Below are positions 56,175 through 64,000 of a stretch of DNA of 64,000 nucleotides, in pieces. Origin of the DNA: Dromiciops gliroides. Its lineage: Eukaryota > Chordata > Mammalia > Microbiotheria > Microbiotheriidae. A model generated the notes under the pieces. That model was not told the DNA's origin, did not search any database, and worked only from the letters and a program-made list of their open reading frames with translations. Numbering within the stretch: the first letter of the stretch is position 1; the number at the start of each line of letters is the position of its first letter. A program made the translations under genes and the position numbers. The stretch lies in the NCBI RefSeq assembly GCF_019393635.1, contig NC_057862.1, forward strand, positions 262,088,441 through 262,152,440. The letters are read 5' to 3'.

Positions 56175-58815
56175 ATTGCATTTCTGTAATAAGGATTTTA
56201 GCACATAGCAAAAAACCCCAAAACAAACAAACCACCCCCAAACAACTAAACTAAGAATCTTTAGGTTTGGATTGGGATTGGGATTGTGATATTAAAGATG
56301 ATAGGACATATTTGAACACTGAAAAAAATTCACAGTCATGAAAATAGTCATGATAGTAGCAGCTACTCAGTTTAAGATAATTTGGTATAATGGTATTTCA
56401 ACCAAAGTGGATTTTATTTAAATTTAGTTGATTGAAATGAATCATGTTTGTAATATATTCATCACAAACCAAAGTTAATTATAGATTTTGTTTTAGAAGG
56501 AAAACACTGTTAAGATGAGTGACAAATGGATGTTATACTCAGAAACTCAGTAATTTTGGCATGCTGTGCTTACAAGGTTTCTAGTTTGTTTTTATCACAC
56601 CTACTTTCTTTAAATCAGAGGAACCTTTTTACGTCATGGACTCCTTTGGCAGTCAGTAAAGCCTGTGCATGCCTTCTCATAATAATGTTTTTAAATGCAT
56701 AAAATGAAATATATAGGATTACAAAAGAAACCAATTATATTGAAATACAGTTATCAAAATATTTTAAATTCATGCATCCTGTGTTAAGAATTCCTGCATT
56801 AAATTGTCTCCAGGTTCCAACCTAGGAATCTTCTCTTCATTTATCTTCTGTCTACATGTGGGAAAGATAAGAGAGCTGATCCAAGTCCAGTGTTACTCAT
56901 CTCTATTTACTGCCACCATTAACAACTGTTATTGTCTCTGAAAAGAAAAGCCACAATTAGAATACCTAGACTAAGCATCTCTTTGCTGTTTAATGGAACT
57001 TTCAAGCATAAGTATTCATTACAGTTGGTTAGGGTGATTTTTTTTCTCTTTCAACTTTATAAAAGGTATAAAAAGATAAAAGAGGCTCTGTGAACTATCT
57101 CAGTGTTTTATCTAGGAGTACCAGAGTGACCAGCTAATCTTGATGTTCTAGGCTAGGTCTATAGTTTAGGCTCAGGATTGGAATGAAATGAGACACTCAT
57201 TGACCACATAATATTTTATGAAAGGAACATCACTTAATAGTATGGAAATGTTGTTCAGCAAAGATACAGCTTTTGTTTGACTGGACACAGGTCCCCTTAT
57301 CACCATACAAAGATGTGCTTAGTTAGGAGTGTTGACTTGAATGGTAGCTGAAAGTCCACCAAGAATGAGGAGTAAAAATATTCTTGAATTGAACTTTTTA
57401 ACATCTTATACATCTTGGAAACTCCAACAGTGGTTTGAGCTTTACTCCCTTAGACCAATTAAGTACTGGGAATTGTTGTAGTGCTTTTTTAGGGAAAGAC
57501 TTGCCTAGCCTACATGTCAGGGACTCTCAAGCCTTAGTAACTATTGCTCCTATCGTGTCTGACTTTTGGTGGTAAGGTCCTAAAGATCTCCCAGGGGAGC
57601 TTTCCTTCACTAAATGTCCTTAGGACCACTTCTGGACAACCTTGTCTTTAGGGATTTGAAAAGCCTGTTGTAGGCAGCACTGGAGGAAGAGGCAAAGTAG
57701 AAAAATAAGAAAAAAGACCACAATCAATGTAAAGTCTTTATGAAGGAATTTAGTCCATGTGGTGGAAGTCATGTTAGGCATAGTTCATGGTGGACCTTCT
57801 GATGTAAAGCAGTGATAATGAATCAGAACAGCACCAGAAACATCAGAGTGATGTGATAGATGTTGATAGTTACCAGTCCTCATCATGGGTTAAGGTCATC
57901 TGCAGTAGGTAGCTAAGAAGGCCCTGTCCCAGGGCCTTGGTTATTACTGAAATTTGCCCTGTACCACTATACATTCAGTGTTCTCCAACCTTGACTTTCC
58001 TTCACAATGAACCCTATTGGCAATGTGACTGCTTTAGATCAGTTAGGTCCTTTCCAGCTCTAAAGCTGTAATGCTGTGATCTTATGAATGTCCCTTCTTT
58101 TGTAGAAACTGGTACTTATGCAGTGACAGTTTTACATCTTGTTTGTATTTAGGAAGCAAGACATCTTCCAGCAGTTCTATTCCTTGGTCTTCCAAGCCTT
58201 GTTTGGGGAGTAGTTGTCCATTGACTATACACACTATAGTGGCAACAGCATGGAATGGTCTTATTTATTTCAGATTATAATCATTAAATGGTTACAATTG
58301 AGTCTGCCTGTCTTGCTGCCTATGCCAGTACCCTCATTACAGTCAGTTCCTCTGGGGCCATACAATAGCCCATTTCACCAGGACCCAGCTACAGCCTACT
58401 CTGCTGGGACCCATGATATGCCCACTATGCCAGTGCCTGTACACAGCTGCTGCTTCCATTTACTCAAGAAAGGGCTGCTGTTACACTTCTCCCCAATACA
58501 AGAGCCTGCTTGGTGCTGCTGTCACCTGTGTCTGCCATCCCCATGCTGTTACTGTCTAGTGTGAGCCTTTATTCTTCTTTCAGCTGTATTTTTGACTTTC
58601 CTAGACATTGCCACCATTATTTGGCTGCTTTCTTACTCTGCAGCTTACCTTAACACTTGCAACCTTCTTACCCTGAAATATTCTGCTATGCTAGCTTACT
58701 TTTCCCATTGGTGACTTCATACTAGGGACCTCCATTTTGTGGATGGCCTTACTTCATTCTCATCCCTCCTATGCTGTTGACTTTCTAGACTTCACCACCC
58801 TCCATACTTCCCTTC
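56175..58815. other. KLHDC1 intron 4, largely unassigned
   Basis: No gene or recognisable repeat. A 116-codon plus-strand frame at 58214-58564 is Pro/Cys/Leu-rich without a domain. Confidence 0.4.
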
Positions 58816-58819
58816 CTCT

Positions 58820-58958
58820 CACTCCTTTCAGCTCCCTATTATATGCTATGTACCCCAATTAGAATGTAAACTCCTTGCTGGCAGGGACTGTCCTTTTTTT
58901 AAAAATTGTATTTATATCTCCATTGCTTAGCACAATACTTGGCACCTGATAAACTCTT
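58820..58958 (+). repeat. L2-like 3' end carrying the insertion hotspot
   Basis: AATTAGAATGTAAACTCCTT, GCTTAGCACAATACTTGGC, ACCTGATAAACTCTT; its last bases (AATAAATACTTGT) resume at about 61535 after 2.6 kb of insertions. Confidence 0.75.
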
Positions 58959-59122
58959 TTTTTGTTTTGTTTTGCTTGTTTGTTTTTTTTGTGGGGCAAT
59001 GAGGGTTAACTGATTTGCTCAGGGTCACACAGCTAGTAAGCATCAAGTGTCTGAGGCCAGATTTGAACTCAGGTCCTCCTGAATCCAGGGCCAGTGCTTT
59101 ATCCACTTCACCACCCAGCTGT
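58959..59122 (-). mobile_element. WSINE1-like SINE (hotspot insertion 1)
   Basis: Flanked by CCTGATAAACTCTT on both sides (58945-58958, 59123-59136). Confidence 0.93.
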
Positions 59123-59257
59123 CCTGATAAACTCTTTTTGGGATCTCTTTCAGGAATTGATCAGTGGATTCTTTTAATTTCTATTTTACCTTCTGTTTCT
59201 AGAGTTTCAGGGCAATTTTCCCAGACAGTCTCTTGAAAGATGATGTCTAAGCTCTTG

Positions 59258-59407
59258 GTTTTTTGTTTGTTTGTTTTTTGGTGAGGCAATTGGGGTTAAG
59301 TGACTTGTCCAGGGTCACACAGCTAGTAAGTGTCTGAGGTCAGATGTGAACTCAGGTCCTCCTGAATCTAGGGCCGGTGCTCTATCCACTGCACCACCTA
59401 GCTGCCC
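59258..59407 (-). mobile_element. SINE nested in HAL1
   Basis: Target duplication CTAAGCTCTTG. Confidence 0.92.
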
Positions 59408-59620
59408 CTAAGCTCTTGTTTTAATCATGGTTTTCAGGTAGTCCGATAATTTTCAAATTATCTCTCCTGGATCTATTTTCCAGGTCAGCTGTTTTTCCAA
59501 GAATATATTTCACATTGCCCTCTATTTTTTATTCATATGAATTTGCTTGATTGTGTCTTGGTGTCTCATAAACAAACTGCTTCCATTTGTTCAGTCCTAA
59601 TTCTTAGGCAATTATTTTCT

Positions 59621-59896
59621 TCAGAGAGCTTTTCCATTTTGCTTTTCACTCTGTTGACTTTTTTTCATGACTTTCTGCATCACTCTCATTTCTCTTTCCA
59701 TTTTTTCCTCTACCTCTCTTACTTTATCTTCAGAGTCTTTTTTGAGTGTCTCTATGGCTTGAGACCAATTCATATTTTTCTTGGAAGCTTTGGATGTAGG
59801 AGCCCTGAAATTGCTATCCTCTTCTGAGGGTGCACCTCGATCTTCCTTGTCACTAAAGAAACTTTTTATGGTGCGCATCTTTCTCTGTCTCCTCAT
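59621..59896 (-). pseudogene. HAL1/L1 ORF1 start
   Basis: A 91-codon open frame with the ORF1 N-terminus, nearly identical to the fragment at 18508-18780. It then shifts frame; ORF1 similarity continues to 59140. Confidence 0.88.
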
Positions 59897-59923
59897 CTTT
59901 CCTGCCTTTTACTTGACTTTACT

Positions 59924-60116
59924 ACTACTACTACTACTACTACTTCTTCTTCTTCTTCTTCTTCTTCTTTTTCTTTTTTTAGTGAGGCAATTGGGGTTAA
60001 GTGACTTGTCCAGGGTCACACAGCTAGTAAGTGTCAAGTGTCTGAGGCCAGATTTGAACTCAGGTACTCCTGACTCCAGGGCCGGTGCTCTATCCACTGT
60101 GCCATCTAGCTGCCCC
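59924..60116 (-). mobile_element. SINE nested in HAL1, with trinucleotide tail
   Basis: The tail contains (CTA)n and (CTT)n runs (59921-59968). Flanked by GACTTTACT (59915-59923, 60119-60127). The same SINE-in-HAL1 arrangement occurs in the chimera at 18.5-18.9 kb. Confidence 0.92.
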
Positions 60117-60811
60117 TAGACTTTACTCCTTCTTAAAGTGGGGCACTGCTTCCAGGGTGCACTGTCCCAAACTTCAGGGGGTCCCAAGTGGTACAGTTTA
60201 AGGAGAGGCAGGTTCTGCACTTCCTTGGCCTGTCCTCTGTTCTGAAAATAACCACAGGCCTACTTGCTCTTCAACCAGGAAACAAAATTTTTGTTTTGCT
60301 GGGTTGATAGATCCAGTGAGCCTGTGCCCCTCTCCCACCTGGGCCACCACCACTCAAGGCTGCTTCCTGGTTCCCAGCAGGGGTAAACCAACCGAGTTCC
60401 ACCTCAGAGCCAGCAGAGACCCCTGTAATCTCCCCCTGGACAACCACTCAGTCCTCTCACCAGACTGTGAACTTAGTCCCAGAAGACGCTGGCGCTGCAG
60501 CCAATTCAGAGGCTCTGGACATCTCTTTCTCTGGTGAAGCATGCCTGAGGCTAGATCTGTGTCAGCTTGACCTCAGGGTTGGGTTCCACTCCCACCCCAT
60601 CACAGCAGCCCCCTCTTGCCGATCTTCTAAGCTGTCTTTGACTGGAAAATATTCCCCACCCTGTCCTTTTGTGGGTTCTGTTGCTTTAAGGTATTTTCTT
60701 ATGGCATTATGTGAAGGGATTTGGAGGAATTTGGGGGAGAGCTCTGAGTAGTCACTGCCTGTCCTCTGCCATCTTGGCTCTGCCCAGGAAGTCTCTTTCC
60801 CCTCCACTTTT

Positions 60812-60967
60812 TCTTTTCTTTCTTTTTTTTTTTTTTTGCAGGGCAATGAGGGTTAAGTGACTTGCCCAGGGTCATACAGCTAATATCAAGTGTCTGAGGC
60901 CAGATTTAAACTCAGGTCCTCCTGAATCCAGAGCCAGTGCTTTATCTACTGTACCACCTAGCTGCCC
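60812..60967 (-). mobile_element. SINE nested near the HAL1 5' end
   Basis: Flanks CTTTCCCCTCCACTTTT / CTTTCCCTTCCACTTTT. Confidence 0.92.
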
Positions 60968-61007
60968 CTTTCCCTTCCACTTTTGACTCTTTTCCTGATA
61001 AACTCTT

Positions 61008-61135
61008 TTTTTTTTTTGGTGAAACAATTGGGGTTAAGTGACTTGCCCAGGGTCACACAGCTAGTAAGTGTTAAGTGTCTGAGGCTGCATTTGAACTCAG
61101 GTCCTCCTGACTCCAGGACTGGTGTTTTATCCGCC
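61008..61135 (-). mobile_element. SINE with truncated head (hotspot insertion)
   Basis: Lies between two CCTGATAAACTCT copies (60994, 61136). The head jumps from TTTATCC to GCCCC. Confidence 0.9.
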
Positions 61136-61149
61136 CCTGATAAACTCTC

Positions 61150-61295
61150 TCTCTTTTTTTTTTTTTTAAAGTGAGGCATTTGGGGTTAAGTGACTTGCCC
61201 AGCTAGTAAGTGTTAAGTGTCTGAGGCCGGATTTGAACTCAGGTACTCCTGACTCCAGGGCCAGTGCTCTATCCACTGCACCACCTAGCTGCCCC
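61150..61295 (-). mobile_element. SINE with small deletion (hotspot insertion)
   Basis: Flanked by TGATAAACTCT on the left and AATAAACTCTTTT on the right; lacks about ten bases in the GGGTCACAC region. Confidence 0.9.
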
Positions 61296-61344
61296 AATAA
61301 ACTCTTTTTTTTTACTCTTTTTTTTTTTTCCCTCTGTAAAGTAG

Positions 61345-61493
61345 CATTTTTTTTTTTTTTTGGTGAGGCAATTGGGATTAAGTGACTTGCCTAGTGTCAC
61401 ACAGCTAGTAAGTATCAAGTCTCTGCAGCTGGATTTGGACTTAGGTTCTTCTGAATCCAGGGCTGGTGCTCTATCCACTGTGCCACCTAGCTG
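61345..61493 (-). mobile_element. SINE with expanded G/C-run head (hotspot insertion)
   Basis: Right end runs into 29 C residues, then GATAAACTCTTAATAAA, the original target continuing. Confidence 0.9.
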
Positions 61494-61523
61494 CCCCCCC
61501 CCCGCCCCCCCCCCCCCCCCCCC
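61494..61523. repeat. Poly-C tract
   Basis: Ten C, one G, nineteen C, joined to the SINE 5' end (a G-run on the SINE sense strand). Confidence 0.95.
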
Positions 61524-61544
61524 GATAAACTCTTAATAAATACT

Positions 61545-62990
61545 TGTGGCCTAGCAGCCTACCTGTCTGTGAGGAGCAAGGTTCCCTTCACCTTCCTCAC
61601 TGGCTACACATCAGCTCTGCACTTTATGAAGAGCTCTATCAAAGTCCAGGGGTTGCATTCCTCCTCTTGCCAATCTGTTTGCTAAGACGTATTGTCACTG
61701 TAGGGGAACCTCTCACTTGTAGTGCTGCCAGTTCCAATTGAGAGATGTAAGAATTCCCAAGATAGCCATTCCTAAACAGTCCAACTTATGTTAAATCAAA
61801 TAAATACAAAAGAGAAGAGGCAATCACAGGCCACAGTTCTTGCCCAAGCAGCACACATATTTGAAGCCATCATATCATCTAGGTGTAGGTAATAATACTT
61901 CTTCCTTACCCTTTATGAGAAGTCCTAGAGAAGAGAGCATTACGTGCCACATGTTCAGGAGAAAGGAAGGAAGAGAACAAATCTCTTTTGGAAGAGATGG
62001 CAGTCATTCCTTTGAAATGACTGAATTAGTGATTCTTTCTGGCTTTAGTAGCCAATTTTCTTGGCACCTGTTGCCATCATTCCAGAGCACCCCATGTTTC
62101 AACACTGAGCCAGTATACATGGCCTACCAAAAGAGGGAAGGGCAGTCCCTGACTTTAAGAAGTTCACGTCCTCTTAGGGGAGATAACATATTTAAAGATA
62201 AGAATATACAAAGTATTAGGTACTTTGGGTGTGAAACATTTGCTGCTGGGGTGTTTAGTACATGCCTCATATAGGGAGTGACATGAGTTGAGCTTTGATG
62301 GAAACAGTACAGTGATCATGCTGAATTTGTAGTAAAAGAAATAAGAAAGGCGTGCCTTTCAAGCATGGGGTACAGCCTATGCAGACGCAAAAATGAAAGG
62401 TGGATGTCATGTATAAAGAGTATCAAGAAGTCTAGTTTTGTTGGATTGAATACTGCTCAAAGGGAATAATGTATAATTTTGGAAAGGGACTTTGGAGTTA
62501 TGAAGGGTTTTAAATTCCAGAGAAGTTTGTATTTGTTCTAATGCAATAGTTCTGGTGAGAGATGATGAGGTCCTAAACGAGGATATCTGTGGTGTGAATT
62601 GAAGGAAGGGGAGAAATGTCAGAGATGTGGAGGACTTGGTGACTGGTTATCACCAGAGAATGAAAAATTGAGGATAACTCTGGAATTGTGAATCTGTGTG
62701 ACTGGGAGGGTGGTAGTGTCCTCAACTGAAAAGAAACCAGAAAGAGGGTAGACTTGGGGAGAAAGATACGTTCAATTTTGCTTCTGATGAATTTGAGATT
62801 TCTTTGGGATGTCCAGTTGTTATTATCAGACATTTGTTGACGGGACTCGAGTTAAGGTGTAAAATGAAGGCTAATATTTAATAGACTATAATTTCCCATA
62901 GTCTCAATTTGTCACTTCTCTATTTTTGAGGAATTTGGTTAACTTTCATCCATCCCACTCCTACCCATTGTCATACTGTTATGTTTTTCT
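61545..62990. other. KLHDC1 intron 4, right part
   Basis: An ancient LINE-derived repeat is likely at about 62110-62600 (GACTTTAAGAAGTTCACG, ACATGAGTTGAGCTTTGA). No gene was recognised; a 144-codon frame at 61840-62274 has no domain. Confidence 0.45.
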
Positions 62991-62997
62991 TTTTTAG

Positions 62998-63076
62998 GTT
63001 AATATATTTTGGTGGTTATGGATGTAGGAAGCACAGTGAACTCCAAGACTGTTTTGATGTTCACGATGCATCTTGG
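62998..63076 (+). CDS. KLHDC1: KLHDC1 exon 5
   Basis: This exon encodes LIYFGGYGCRKHSELQDCFD and then VHDASW, the second kelch Gly-Gly motif. Acceptor TTTTTTAG|GT, donor TTGG|GTAAGA; ends in phase 0. Later exons are outside the window. Confidence 0.95.
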
Positions 63077-63079
63077 GTA

Positions 63080-63480
63080 AGAAACATTACTCTATTTTTT
63101 TATTTGTTTTAAGAGGAGGCTTAATGTATTCAGAAACAGTGGGTCTTCTTTCCATTCACGGGAACTAACATCATATGTCATAGTCAATAAAAGTTTTGCC
63201 TGGGAGCTAGATTTAAATCTGATGATGGCCAGTCTACTCCTGCCTGCAAAGCACTTTTGTTTTTATCGCTTCAAAAGCCATTAAAAAACATTGCTGCTAA
63301 GCAGAGAGATGGTAGCAGTGCTATAACTAAAAGAATCTATTCACATATAATCATTAAACAGATGTAGGCCTTTTTAGTCATTAGATTTACTCATGAGTCA
63401 GAATGACACCTTCTTCGTATCTGAGGCACTTGGAGATGCAAGACTAATCGTCCCCTTCTGGAGAAAGGGAATCATCTTTA
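63080..63480. other. KLHDC1 intron 5, nothing recognised
   Basis: No repeat or gene identified. Confidence 0.4.
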
Positions 63481-63498
63481 AATACATAATTATTTATT

Positions 63499-63653
63499 TT
63501 TGTTTGTTTGTTTTTTTGTGGGGCAGTGGGGGTTAAGTGACTTGCTCAGGGTCACACGGCTACTAAGTGCCAAGTGTTTGAGGCTGGATTTGAACTCAGG
63601 TACTCCTGAATCCAGGGCCGGTGCTTTATCACCTGCACCATCTAGCTACCCCC
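63499..63653 (-). mobile_element. WSINE1-like SINE
   Basis: Perfect 15-bp target duplication TACATAATTATTTAT. Confidence 0.93.
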
Positions 63654-63927
63654 TACATAATTATTTATAAGACAAATTTTTAGGGTTTATTGATTTTAAA
63701 AATTAATATTATAGTTTTTAATTTAAAGGTTTTTAATTCTTCATTGTTTGAATCTAAATATATTTTTTCAAAGTTTCTGAAGCCAGAGTGTTTCCTCAGA
63801 TGCTCACTTCTGCTTGGTTTGTTTGTAATTTTCAGAGTATGGAGTAGACTTCTCTGTTCATTAATCTAAGGGCCTATGCAACACAGTATAGTTAGGGTAG
63901 TATGGCTAAAAATACTAATGTAATTTT

Positions 63928-64000
63928 TTTTTTTTTGCGGGGCAATTGGGTTTAAGTGACTTGCCCAGGGTCACACAGCTAGTAAGTGTTAAGTGTCTGA
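63928..64000 (-). mobile_element. WSINE1-like SINE, cut by window end
   Basis: T-rich tail and the first half of a reverse SINE; continues beyond the window. Confidence 0.9.

Larger units (their letters stand above)
59140..60993 (-). mobile_element. HAL1/L1 element with complete 5' end, 3'-truncated
   Basis: On the minus strand it starts near 60993, carries the L1 5' motif GAGCCAAGATGGC near 60780, a ~700-bp 5' UTR, and ORF1 (start at 59896, MRRQRKMRTIKSFFSDKED). It ends inside ORF1 at GAGATCCCAAAAAG (59140). It is flanked by CCTGATAAACTCTT on both sides (59123-59136 and 60994-61007). SINEs are nested at 59258, 59924 and 60812. Confidence 0.85.
47522..63076 (+). other. KLHDC1: KLHDC1 gene, exons 1-5 (3' part outside window)
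   Basis: Five plus-strand exons of 108, 71, 118, 119 and 79 bp join in phase into 165 codons matching KLHDC1, a kelch-repeat beta-propeller protein. Known KLHDC1 acts as a substrate receptor for a CUL5-Elongin B/C ubiquitin ligase that recognises C-terminal glycine degrons. The match is to KLHDC1 rather than its neighbour paralogue KLHDC2: the N-terminus CVAEERSGHCAVVDGNFLYV and the later YGCRRHSEL-type segment are KLHDC1-specific. About 40% of the usual roughly 406 residues is present, covering the first kelch blades. Introns 1 and 4 are about 7 kb; introns 2 and 3 are about 400 bp. Confidence 0.95.

Noticed and set aside
58214..58564. 116-codon Pro/Cys/Leu-rich frame in KLHDC1 intron 4
   Set aside because: No domain, no conserved motif and no splice context; probably chance.
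61840..62274. 144-codon frame in KLHDC1 intron 4
   Set aside because: Overlaps an ancient LINE-derived repeat and shows no domain or splice signals.

Overview
The window is nuclear DNA from a marsupial. More than fifty copies of a roughly 140-bp tRNA-derived CORE-type SINE (head GGGGCAGCTAGGTGGC, internal B-box GTTCAAATCC, A-rich tail) are scattered on both strands. L1/HAL1 fragments, old MIR- and L2-like repeats and a gammaretrovirus-like provirus fill much of the rest. The dominance of the short WSINE1-like SINE, with longer CORE-SINEs present only as older, interrupted copies, suggests an Australian-type (australidelphian) marsupial, but the species cannot be fixed from this sequence.

Two host genes lie head to head. 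On the minus strand, exons 1-12 of POLE2 (second subunit of DNA polymerase epsilon) run from a start codon at 26361 down to 1305; the last third of the gene lies outside the window. All exon phases join exactly, giving 1018 coding bases. The intron between exons 8 and 9 has the complete signature of a minor-spliceosome U12 AT-AC intron. On the plus strand, exons 1-5 of KLHDC1 (kelch-repeat substrate receptor of a CUL5 ubiquitin ligase) run from 47522 to 63076 in phase (495 coding bases); the rest lies beyond the right edge.

The POLE2 proximal promoter (about 26.36-26.67 kb) keeps a palindromic E2F site, an E-box and an ETS site. A compound (CA)n(CT)n microsatellite of about 175 bp separates the ETS site from the other two. 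KLHDC1 starts in a CpG island (about 47.2-48.3 kb) whose downstream half is a G-rich minisatellite in intron 1.

The 21 kb between the two start codons is mostly transposable elements. It holds a 4-kb minus-strand provirus (28824-32873) with two LTRs and a partly open gag but no pol or env, a solo LTR of the same family (45690-46308), a second LTR family (about 34115-34795, plus a fragment at 28672-28823), and stacked L1 pieces (about 36.5-45.4 kb).

The most unusual structures are retrotransposition products: a SINE-HAL1-SINE chimera moved as one unit with its own target-site duplication (18367-18944); a self-regenerating insertion hotspot that took a HAL1 and several SINEs at one target sequence (58945-61540); pairs of SINEs stacked at a single target (19.7-20.05 kb and 50.05-50.4 kb); and a provirus whose 5' LTR has lost its TATA box and whose flanks show rearrangement. 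I saw no CRISPR array, prokaryotic feature or convincing novel protein gene.
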